Under the pieces are notes generated by a model. It saw nothing but the letters and a program-made list of their open reading frames with translations, was not told the DNA's origin and did no database searches. Below, piece after piece: positions 55,459-64,000 of a stretch of 64,000 nucleotides of DNA. The stretch's first letter is position 1. The number at the start of each line of letters is the position of its first letter. Origin of the DNA: Bubalus kerabau. Taxonomy: Eukaryota > Chordata > Mammalia > Artiodactyla > Bovidae. A program made the position numbers and the translations under genes. The DNA lies in contig NC_073642.1 of NCBI RefSeq assembly GCF_029407905.1, positions 3,472,001-3,536,000 on the forward strand, given 5' to 3'.

Positions 55459-55497
55459 GCCCCCCCCCCCAGCCCCCCCCCCCCCCCCGCTCTTCCC
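55459..55497 (+). repeat. Poly-C tract
   Basis: Two C homopolymers (about 10 and 16) separated by AG, then C-rich sequence. Length is likely unreliable in the assembly. Confidence 0.85.
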
Positions 55498-55963
55498 CCC
55501 TTTCACCCTCTGTCCCCTGGCCTCCTTGCTCGTTCACATTCAAAAAGCCTCAAAGCTTTAGGCCAAGTGCAGAGGTTCAGAGTGCTGGGTTTGAGTCTGA
55601 AGTCTCAAAATCAAGAGCGCTTCTTTCCCTCTCACCACAAACGCTCCATGCAGTCACTGTAGGCTGTCACTGCCAGCAGAGCTGCGTTTTCGTCTTTTAT
55701 CAAACGTGTTAAATGTATCTAAGGGCTGGCTATGCCTTCAGACAGTTAAGCGATAGAGTTGCTTTTATAGAAAACCAACTTCGAAACCTAAATGAGGGTT
55801 GTTCTTTAAAACAGCCCTCTTAAAAGAAACTGTATGTAATTCAACATGGTGCTACCACATGAAACACATCTGAATTGGCGCTGCCGAGGTGATCTGTTCT
55901 GCCGGCTGACAGGCTAGTCTCATTTTCCAACGTGGACTGAAAAAAATGCACAATGTAGATGTT

Positions 55964-56815
55964 GAGTTGTTGCTGTTCAGTTGCTAAGTCGTGTCCAACT
56001 ATTTGCCACCCCATGGACTGCAGCACACCAGGCTCCTCTGTCTTCCACTGTCTTCCAGAGTTTGGTCAAATTCATGTCCAATGAGTCAGTGATGCCATCC
56101 AACCATCTCATCCTCTCGTCCCCTTCTCCTCCCACCTTCAGTCTTTCCCAGCATCAGGGTCTCTTCCAATGAGTCAGTTCCTCACATCAGGTGACCAAAA
56201 TATTGCAGCTTCAGCTTCAGCATCAGTCCTTCCAATGAATATTCAGGACGGGTGTCCTTTAGGATGGACTGGTTGTATCTCCTTGCAGTCCAAGGGACTC
56301 TCAAGTTTCTTCTCCAACACCACAGTCCAAAAGCATCAATTCTTTGGTGTTTGGCCTTCTTTATGGTCCAACTCTCACATCCATACCTGACTACTGGGGA
56401 AACCACAGCTTTGACTACATGGACCTTTGCCAGCAAAGAGATGTCTCTGTTTTTTAATATGCTGTCTATGTTTGTCATAGCTTTCCTTCTAAAGGAGCAA
56501 ATGTCTTTTAATTTCATGGCTGCACTCATGGTCTGCAGTGATTTTAGAGCCCCCCAAGGAAAATCTGTCACTGCTTCCACTTTTTCCCCTTCTATTTGTC
56601 ATGAGATAACTAAGATAACATGATCTTCATTTTTTGAATGTTAAGTTTCAAGCCAGCTTTTTCATGCCTCTCTTTCACCCTCAAAAAGAGGCCCTGTAGT
56701 TCTTCTTCACTTTCTGTCATTACAGTGGTATTATCTGCATGTTTGCGGTTGTTGATATTTCTCCTGGCAATCATGATTCCAGCTTGTGATTCACCCAGCC
56801 TGGCATTCTGCAAAA
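55964..56815 (-). mobile_element. BovB 3' fragment
   Basis: About 0.85 kb in minus orientation, from the 3' end (GTTGCTGTTCAGTTGCTAAG on the plus strand) to an RT part where the YADD-equivalent reads HADN near 56720. It is diverged. A 132-codon stretch (56580-56182) covers the C-terminal region with SCESWTIKKAKHQRIDAFG-like residues. Confidence 0.9.
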
Positions 56816-57790
56816 GTTGAGAGTTATGGTTTATTTGGCAGATAGTCTGAAGACTTTAAGGCTAGGACACAGTATCTCAGATAACGCTGGGAAATTTTTC
56901 TGAAGAGGTGGAGTGGGGAGGCCAGGATACATAGTAGTTTTTGCAATAAAAGAGTCAACATCAAAAGAAAATCAGAAATCTCAAGTTAAGGAATTTAGTG
57001 CTTTTCTATGTATGGGAAAAATACAAGCGTCTGGGCTCACTGAAAAGGTTCCTGAGATACACAGCTCAGCTAAGCATCCTGGGCTTTCGCATGCTGAGGT
57101 TTCCTCGGGGGCACCCGTGGGGTGGGCACGGGGGTGGCTGCAGGGCAAGCACTGTTTTCATCCTGGGTTCCCCTGGGTCTGCAGCCCCCAGGTAATGGCT
57201 TGCTGGTTGTACCAGCCCTTTGTTTACTGGTACGGCAGGTGATGTCTTTCATCCACACTGACCACGGGCCTCCTGTCCCACTTTCATCACCGTAGGTGAC
57301 TGGTGATGTGAGGCACTCACCCCTCACAGGGCAGCATGCAGGGAACCGAAGCCTGGGGTGCATTTATAAGCAAGTGGGTCCTGAGGGTGGCTCCCAAGCA
57401 GAACCATGTTAGGAGAGAGTCATACTGCTGGTGTTAAAGAAAATCAGGATGGAGGACATAAAGAGGCCAGCTCAGGAGCCCTTCCACTAACCTGGGAAAT
57501 GACCAAAAGGGCAGCAGAAATGTGGAATTCTAAAGCACAACCAGACCAGTACACTCACTGGAATTCATGGGAAAAAAAAAAAAAAAGTCCAACTTGAAAG
57601 ACAGGCAATTTGGACCAAATGTCCAGCTTGGAACAAACAGAAACACAGGCCAAAATATCAAAAACGTCTGCCCAAAGGTGTCAGAGGTTAAACAAGAAGG
57701 TGAAGCAGAATCAAATCTAGATAAGATGAAAATCTGGGGAGTTGAGACTGATCTTTGGGGCCTCTTTTTCCTCGGGGGAGTCTCTGGTCT
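56816..57790. other. Unassigned intron sequence
   Basis: No named repeat. An A-tract is at 57571-57586. Confidence 0.4.
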
Positions 57791-57799
57791 CAAGTGGAG

Positions 57800-58275
57800 C
57801 TAGGGCCACCGGTGGTGAGTGGAGGGCCTGAGGCAGTTTCCTTCTTCTGCTGGAACAAATGTGCTCTCTTCCAGGTCTGGAGATCATGTGTTGGAAAGGA
57901 GCCTCACTGAGCTAAAGCCAAGGAGTCCAGAGGGCTGTGATCCTTCTAGAGGCTCCAGGAGAAAAGCTGCTGCTGCTCTTCTTTCAGCTTCTGGAGGCTG
58001 CCCCTATTCCTATACGCACAGCTTCTCTCATGCCGCATCTGACTTCACTGTCCTGCCTTCTCTTTTACTTCTAAAGGCTCCTGTGATTATGAGGAGCCTG
58101 CCTTAATAGTTTAGGATAATTAGCAATACTGTCCCCACCTCAGGGACAGCTGATTAACCAATTTAATCCCATTAGCAATTTTAATTTCCCTTTGTCATAT
58201 AACACGACATATTTCCAGGTTCAGGGGATTAAGACTTGGGCATCTCTTGGGGGCTCTTTTTCCGCCACCACAGAA
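57800..58275 (+). mobile_element. Ancient interspersed repeat, family not assigned
   Basis: The pattern GATCCTTCTAGAGGCTCCAG, then CTTCTGGAGGCTGCCCCTAT, then CACGACATATTTCCAGGTTC and GGGGATTAAGACTTGGGCAT belongs to a widespread mammalian repeat whose name I cannot give with confidence. Confidence 0.5.
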
Positions 58276-58469
58276 TTTGCCAATAGAAGGGCATGGATCC
58301 CTAGAGAAAGAGAATGAACCAGAAGAAAGAGCAAGCCTTTGTGCAAACTGCTCCCCAGGTTAGAGTCAACTGGGTGGCTCAGAAAATATCAACACCTAGC
58401 ATTGGACTGAGGTCATTCCAGATTGCGGGAACTCCTAGATAATGAACAAAACAGAGTTTCACTTAAACA

Positions 58470-58512
58470 AAATATATATACATAATATATACACACACAT
58501 ATATATAAAACA
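58470..58512 (+). repeat. AT/AC microsatellite
   Basis: ATATATATACATAATATATACACACACATATATATAAA-type run. Confidence 0.75.
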
Positions 58513-58679
58513 CTAGTCCTCAAATGATTTATAAAAAACAAATTTCCAAATACAATGTCAGACACATACTCAGAGATAACCAATCATAACACAAGATAAG
58601 GTATCATGCAATAAGAACCAACAAAAACAAGACTAGGATCAGGCTCACAGGGATTTTAAATTACCATACTTACAATGAT

Positions 58680-59234
58680 CCTCAAGCTAAAAATAGTTAC
58701 CAGATGATCCAGCAATCCCACTCACAGGCATATATCTGGAGAAAGCTATAATTCAAAAATATACAATGCACCCCAATGTTCATAGCAGCATTATTTATTA
58801 ATACAATAGCTAAGACACGGTAGCAACCTAAGTGTCCATCAGCAGATGAATGGATAAAGTAGATGGGGGTCATACATACAATGGAATATTACTCAGCCAT
58901 AAAAAAGAACAGAATAATGTCATCTGTATCAATATGGATGGACCTGGAGATTATCATACTAAGTGAAGTAAATCAGACAGAGAAAGACAAATACCATATA
59001 ATATCATTTGTATGTGAAATCTAAAAAAAAGAAAAAGATACAAATGAACTCATTTACAAAACAGAGACTCACAGACACAGAAAACAAATTTAGAATTACC
59101 AAAGGGGAAAGGATGGGATAAATTAGGAGTTTGGGATTAAAATATACACACTACAATATATAAAATAGACAACCAACAAGGACAGGGACAGGGCACCGTA
59201 CTCAATATCATTAAATTAATACCTGGTAACACAG
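58680..59234 (+). mobile_element. L1 3' end (ORF2 C-terminal part and 3' UTR)
   Basis: It reads CCAGATGATCCAGCAATCCC, then AATGGAATATTACTCAGCCA, then ATGGATGGACCTGGAGATTA and AGTGAAGTAAATCAGACAGA. The 3' UTR follows to about 59234, where BovB sequence begins directly. Confidence 0.85.
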
Positions 59235-59236
59235 AC

Positions 59237-59957
59237 ATGAAAGTGAAAGAGAAGAGTGAAAAAGTTGGCTTAAAACTCAACATTCAGAAAACTAAAATCA
59301 TGGCATCCGGTCCCATCACTTCATGGGAAATCGATGGGGAAACAGTGGAAACAGTGACAGATTTTAGTTTTTTGGGGCTCCAAAATCACTGCAGATGGTG
59401 ATTGCAGCCATGAAATTAAAAGACGCTTACTCCTTGGAAGGAAAGTTATGACCAACCTAGACAGCATATTGAAAAGCAGAGACATCACTTTGCTGACAAA
59501 GGTCCATCTAGTCAAGGCTATGGTTTTTCCAGTAGTCACGTATGGATGTGAGAGTTGGACCATAAAGAAGGCTGAGCGCCAAAGAATTGATGCTTTTGAA
59601 CTGTGGTGTTGGAGGAGACTCTTGAGAGTCCCTTGGACTGCACGGAGATACAACCAGTCCATCCTAAAGGAAATCAGTCCTGAATATTCACTGGAAGGAC
59701 TGATGCTGAAGCTGAAACTCCAATGCTTTGGCCACCTGATGGGAAGAACTGACTCATTGGAAGAGACCCTGATGCTGGGAAAGATTGAAGGTGGGAGGAG
59801 AAGGGAACGAGAGGATGAGATAGATGGTTGGATGGCATCACTGACTCAATGGACATGAGTATGAGCAAGCTCCGAGAACTGGTGATGGATGGGAAGACCT
59901 GGTGTGCTGCAGTCCATGGGGTCACAGAGTTGGACATGACAGAGCAATTGAAATGAA
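59237..59957 (+). mobile_element. BovB 3' fragment
   Basis: A 0.72-kb sense fragment from ATGAAAGTGAAAGAGAAGAG, through TCACGTATGGATGTGAGAGT, to GTTGGACATGACAGAGCAAT. It includes a 136-codon open stretch (59448-59858) of the BovB C-terminus. Confidence 0.9.
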
Positions 59958-62050
59958 GTGAACATAAACATGTCTTTAGAACCATCAATAATACTTCTGT
60001 TGTAATTAGGTTTACTAGAGGTCAAGTAAGAGTTTTTGTTACAAATTTGTCAACAAGAAATGTCCCTCATTATGGAAAATACTTCAGGGAAACTAAAGAT
60101 GTGTTTTCAGTAGAAGAAGTTATGAAAAAAATACTTAAAGAGTTATGCATGATCAGGATTTTCTAAAATTGGATCACAATTAGTTGGATAACTGGATTTT
60201 GTTAGGAATGACACAGCCATATGAAAAATGGTTAGAACCAACTAGATCCAAGATGGTGGAATCGACTTCAGAGCCGACTAGGTCCAAGATGGCAGAGTTG
60301 ACTTTCACTGGACCTTGAGCCTCAGGATATAGGCCCATGGTGACATAGCAGCAAGCTAAGTGATACACTCATCAGCGCTGACTAAATCTGACCAAATATT
60401 CTAAACACTTTTGATTGATTCTTTTGACAAAACTTCTTAAATCGAATTCTGTGGAAGTTCTGTGACCTCTAGCTAACTTTGGGATTCTTCAGAGGACCGC
60501 TGAAACATCCCAAAGAGAGATATTAAATTAATCATGTTTCTTTGGTTGGTTATATTATAAGGGAAATATTATCAAATGAGTAATAAATCCTCTCAGGTTA
60601 TAATGTATGGTAAATATTTCAAACATAGATATCCTAGAAGTTATATGGAGTTCCTAACATTCTGATAGTCTAATGGGAGTCCTGGTAGTCTAATGGGAAA
60701 CTTAATGACTTCACAAAAGTCAACAAAAGGACCGAATAAACCAGTGAAAATGCTTATAACTTTTATGGTTTCTAGCTGAAAAATTATAGGTTTGAATCTG
60801 TGTTTTCCAGGAGTAGGGAAAACCTTTCCCTAAAACTAGTTATGCCAGCAATTTGGTAATATTATATGTTATAAACAAATTAAAACAACTATATTTTCTA
60901 TCTGACTCTTCCAGAGATTGGAAACTCTTAGGTTTCCAGTAACTTTTATCAGATGAGTTAGGAAGGTTATCTCACTAACAGGTATAGAAATCTCAGGGAA
61001 TTTTTGAAACCTTGAAAAGGGAAGACTTCACCTCGATTTGATAGGAGAAATCTGTGATAAGCCTTTGGCATGACTTACCCAGCCTTGTTTTATTTTAAAA
61101 GTTCAGTCTGAAACTCAAAAGTTTCAGCAAAGCAAAAAGTCTATGATCAATTATGGTTATACAAATCATTAGGCCAAATTTATTGAGAGCAGACCCATTT
61201 GGCAAACAAACTAGCCTTAATGTGGTTATATTTGATAAAAATTAGGGTAATTTTAGGAGAAAAAGATGTTTCAATAAATGTTAAATCCCAGTTTGTTAAT
61301 GGAGGTTTGTATCTAGTAAGACTCATTTCTTGGATAGTTCTTTGCTGTTATGCGATATTAATGTTAAATTTAATTGAATTCTTAAAGAACACCCTAAGTT
61401 TGTCTCTGAAGCTTATCTCAGTAATCTATCTTTAGATAAACATCAGATGCCTTATGACCTGCAACCAGGACTGGAAAAAGACATAATTTAAGGGGCTGTC
61501 TCCAGCCTGGATGGAAGAACCTTTTTATCAGACACTCTTAACTGGCTCATGCACAGTAAAATTGAAGGGAAATTGACCCTTGGATTAATTCCCACTTCCA
61601 AAGGCCCCTACACTAGACTATTCTATACAGAGGACAGCTGACCTGATCTTACCTTAAAATGATGCTCAAACAGGAGAAATTGCACTATACCAGGACGGGA
61701 AGAAGATGACATCAGAGGTAGACAATTTGCCCAAGATTCTGGACCTGATTCATATTATCATTTGCAATGTTTTCTTGACTTCCTGGACCTTTGCAATAAA
61801 TCAAATGCTTTTCTATCATAGGCCTGATTCTATGCTAGTTTTAGAAATCAATACAATTACCTGGGTCTAGTTCTGGGTCTCCTGTGAATTTCTCTACTAT
61901 AAGGCTCAAACTGGTTGGCCCCAAGAAAATTTATTTAAAAATAAAAATTATAATCATATTCAGGTCACTATTGATATTATTAGGTGGGATTCCCTCACCT
62001 TGCCAACTAATACTGCCTACTCCAACTCTGGCCATAAATTTGAGTTTTCT
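59958..62050. other. AT-rich tract with possible degraded retroelement
   Basis: Mostly AT-rich. At 60238-60300 two imperfect units share AGATCCAAGATGG / AGGTCCAAGATGG and GACTT. Between about 61440 and 61830 a broken plus-strand frame has the look of retroviral-type coding sequence, but I cannot identify it, and it is interrupted by stops. No intact gene. Confidence 0.3.
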
Positions 62051-62600
62051 TATATTCAGTTCAGTTCAGTTGCTCAGTCGCGTCCGACTCTTTGTGACCC
62101 CATGAATCGCAGCACACCAGGCCTCCCTGTCCATCACAAACTCCCAGAGTTCACTCAGACTCAACTCCATCGAGTCAGTGATGCCATCCCGCCATCTCAT
62201 CCTCTGGCGTCCCCTTCTCCTCCTGCCCCCAATCCCTCCCAGCATCAGAGTCTTTTCCAATGAGTCAGCTCTTCCCATGAGGTGGCCAAAGTACTGGAGT
62301 TTCAGCTTCAGCATTATTCCCTCCAAAGAAATCCCAGGGCTGATCTCCTTCAGAATGGACTGGTTGGATCTCCTTGCAGTCCAAGGGACTCTCAAGAGTC
62401 TTCTCCAACACCACAGTTCAAAAGCATCAATTCTTCGGCGCTCAGCCTTCTTCACAGTCCAACTCTCACATCCATACATGACCACAGGAAAAACCATAGC
62501 CTTGACTAGACAGACCTTTATTGGCAAAGTAATGTCTCTGCTTTTGAATATGCTATCTAGGTTGGTCATAACTTTCCTTCCAAGGAGTAAGTTTCATGCC

Positions 62601-63611
62601 TTAAATTTCAGCCTTAAATTTCATGGCTGCAGTCACAATCTGCAGTGATTTTGGAGCCCAGAGAAATAAGGTCTGACACTGTTTCCACTGTTTCCCATCT
62701 ATTTCCCATGAAGTGATGGAACTGGATGCCATGATCTTCGTTTTCTGAATCTTGAGCTTTAAGGCAACTTTTTCACTCTCCACTTTCACTTTCATCAAGA
62801 GGCTTTTGAGTTCCTCTTCACTTTCTGCCATAAGGGTGGTGTCATCTGCATATCTGAGGTTATTGATATTTCTCCCAGCAATCTTGATTCCAGCTTGTGT
62901 TTCTTCCAGTCCAGCGTTTCTCATGATGTACTCTGCATAGAAGTTAAATAAGCAGGGTGACAATATACAGCCTTGACGAACTCCTTTTCCTATTTGGAAC
63001 CAGTCTGTTGTTCCATGTCCAGTTCTAACTGTTGCTTCCTGACCTGCAAACAGATTTCTCAAGAGGCAGATCAGGTGGTCTGGTATTCCCATCTCTTTCA
63101 GAATTTTCCACAGTTTATTGTGATCCACACAGTCAAAGGCTTTGGCATAGTCAATCAAGCAGAAATAGATGTTTTTCTGGAACTCTCTTGCTTTTTCCAT
63201 GATCCAGCGGATGTTGGCAATTTGATCTCTGGTTCCTCTGCCTTTTCTAAAACCAGCTTGAACATCAGGAAGTTCACGGTTCAAGTATTGCTGAAGCCTG
63301 GCTTGGAGAATTTTGAGCATTACTTTACTTGCATGTGAGATGAGTGCAACTGTGTGGTAGTTTGAGCATTCTTTGGCATTGCCTTTCTTTGGGATTGGAA
63401 TGAAAACTGACCTTTTCCAGTCCTGTGGCCACTGCTGAGTTTTCCAAATTTGCTGGCATATTGAGTGCAGCACTTTCACAGCATCATCTTTCAGGATTTG
63501 GAATAGCTCAACTGGAATTCCGTCACCTCCATTAGCTTTGTTTGTAGTGAGGCTTTCTAAGGCCCACTTGACTTCACATTCCAGGATGTCTGGCTCTAGG
63601 TCAGTGATCAC
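62601..63611 (-). pseudogene. BovB reverse transcriptase, long open frame (copy D)
   Basis: 336 codons. It contains EVKWALESLTTNKANGGDGI, KRSVFIPIPKKGNAKECSNY, RKGRGTRDQIANIRWIMEKA, FCLIDYAKAFDCVDHNKLWK (RT motif A), GVRQGCILSPCLFNFYAEYI and LRYADDTTLMAESEEELKSL (YADD, motif C). The frame fails near its C-terminal end (after WEIDG), where a frameshift leads out of the normal sequence, and upstream by the TGA at 63674-63672. Retrotransposon sequence, not a host gene. Confidence 0.9.
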
Positions 63612-63671
63612 ACCATTGAGATTATCTGGGTCATGAAGATCTTTTTTGTACAGTTCTTCTGTGTATTCTTG

Positions 63672-63995
63672 TCATCTCTTCTTAATATCTTCTGCTTCTG
63701 TTAGGTCCATACCATTTCTGTCCTTTATCGAGCCCATCTTTGCATGAAATGTTCCCTTGGTATCTCTAATTTTCTTGAAGAGATCTCTAGTCTTTCCCAT
63801 TCTGTCGTTTTCCTCTATTTCTTTGCATTGATCACTGAGGAAGGCTTTCTTATCTGTTCTTGCTATTCTTTGGAACTCTGCATTCAGATGCTTATATTTT
63901 TCCTTTTCTCCTTTGCTTTTCACTTCTCTTCTCTTCACAGCTATTTGTAAGGCCTCCCCAGACAGCCATTTTGCTTTTCTGCATTTCTTTTCCAT
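63672..63995 (-). pseudogene. BovB polyprotein segment upstream of RT (copy D)
   Basis: 107 codons: KCRKAKWLSGEALQIAVKRR, then KHLNAEFQRIARTDKKAFLS, then RDTKGTFHAKMGSIKDRNGM. It ends at TGA in place of the TGG of RWQEY. It joins the frame of the 336-codon RT segment, so one substitution separates the two. The upstream endonuclease region is off-window. Confidence 0.88.
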
Positions 63996-64000
63996 GGGGA

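Larger units (their letters stand above)
1..64000 (-). other. ATP10A: ATP10A gene body (internal part; both ends off-window)
   Basis: Twelve coding exons on the minus strand encode a continuous P4-ATPase segment that I recognise as ATP10A, rather than ATP10B or ATP10D. The deciding stretches are the sequence after DKTGT, the linker rich in SHRRTGS-like residues, and the near-identity around YTKGADSVVMDLL. The family flips phospholipids (ATP10A: mainly phosphatidylcholine, as a complex with a CDC50/TMEM30 subunit) from the outer to the inner leaflet of the plasma membrane. The window covers about 805 codons of a protein near 1,500 residues. The initiator, TM1-TM2, the DGET motif, the GDGAND hinge body, TM5-TM10 and the C-terminus are not here. 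All exon junction phases agree. Most of the window is intron filled with repeats. Confidence 0.95.
62056..64000 (-). mobile_element. BovB (RTE) LINE, copy D, cut by the window end
   Basis: Minus orientation. The 3' end lies at about 62056 (TTCAGTTCAGTTGCTCAGTC on the plus strand), and the element continues past 64000 towards its 5' end. It is the least damaged copy: the RT frame is open over 63611-62601 and 63995-63672, separated by one TGA at 63674-63672 where other copies read TGG. Confidence 0.95.

Noticed and set aside
60180..61840. Calling an intact endogenous retroviral gene here
   Set aside because: The frame is interrupted by several stops and no long ORF exists. Only a vague coding resemblance is visible.
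49133..64000. Possible upstream ATP10A exon carrying the DGETNLK motif
   Set aside because: No minus-strand frame in this range shows the motif or its neighbours, so the exon must lie beyond the window.
1..64000. CRISPR arrays, operons, phage or other prokaryotic systems
   Set aside because: Spliced mammalian gene, ruminant SINEs and LINEs throughout. The only regular array is the 37-bp minisatellite, whose units abut without spacers.

Overview
This is ruminant nuclear DNA. The evidence is many BovB (RTE) LINE copies, Bov-tA/Bov-A tRNA-derived SINEs (several with intact target-site duplications), artiodactyl L1 tails and two LTR-retrotransposon LTRs. All of it lies in the introns of one spliced gene. 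I could not fix the species (cattle, sheep, goat or a relative).

The gene is ATP10A, a class 5 P4-ATPase (phospholipid flippase alpha subunit), on the minus strand. Twelve internal coding exons can be placed to the base, running from high to low coordinates: 49132-49047, 40052-39946, 39583-39452, 38218-38088, 36259-36007, 29391-29174, 27803-27609, 25791-25224, 14265-14162, 14084-13958, 12444-12260 and 2367-2058. They join in frame for 2416 nt (805 codons plus one base) with no stop. They encode the end of the actuator-domain region, TM3, TM4 with the P4-type PISL motif, the DKTGT phosphorylation site, the nucleotide-binding domain with KGAD, the TGDK motif, and the P-domain up to the first base of the GDGAND codons. 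The 5' exons lie beyond base 64000 and the 3' exons before base 1. Ten of the twelve 5' splice sites are GT. Two are GC, both reading AG|GCAAGT.

Layout: 1-2057 is the start of a GC-donor intron. 2368-12259 is an intron with a CpG-rich block (about 3.23-3.85 kb), then an old L1 successively invaded by a SINE, an L1 tail and a full-size antisense BovB (7975-11365, 11-bp duplication). 12260-14265 holds three closely spaced exons. 14266-25223 is an intron with an L1 split by a sense-strand BovB (17055-20505), plus an LTR. 25224-29391 holds the large N-domain exon and two more. 29392-36006 carries BovB 31868-35091. 36007-40052 holds four exons with SINEs between them. 40053-49046 has a solo LTR, SINEs and MLT1-like LTRs. 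49133-64000 is a partial 5'-side intron with a 37-bp minisatellite, L1 and BovB pieces, and a BovB at the right edge with a long reverse-transcriptase frame.

I found no second protein-coding gene, no CRISPR and no bacterial-type system. The observations most worth checking are the two GC-AG introns, the three-exon cassette between inverted full-size BovB copies (a circular-RNA candidate), the 37-bp minisatellite open in several frames, the intronic CpG block, and the nested-transposon history.
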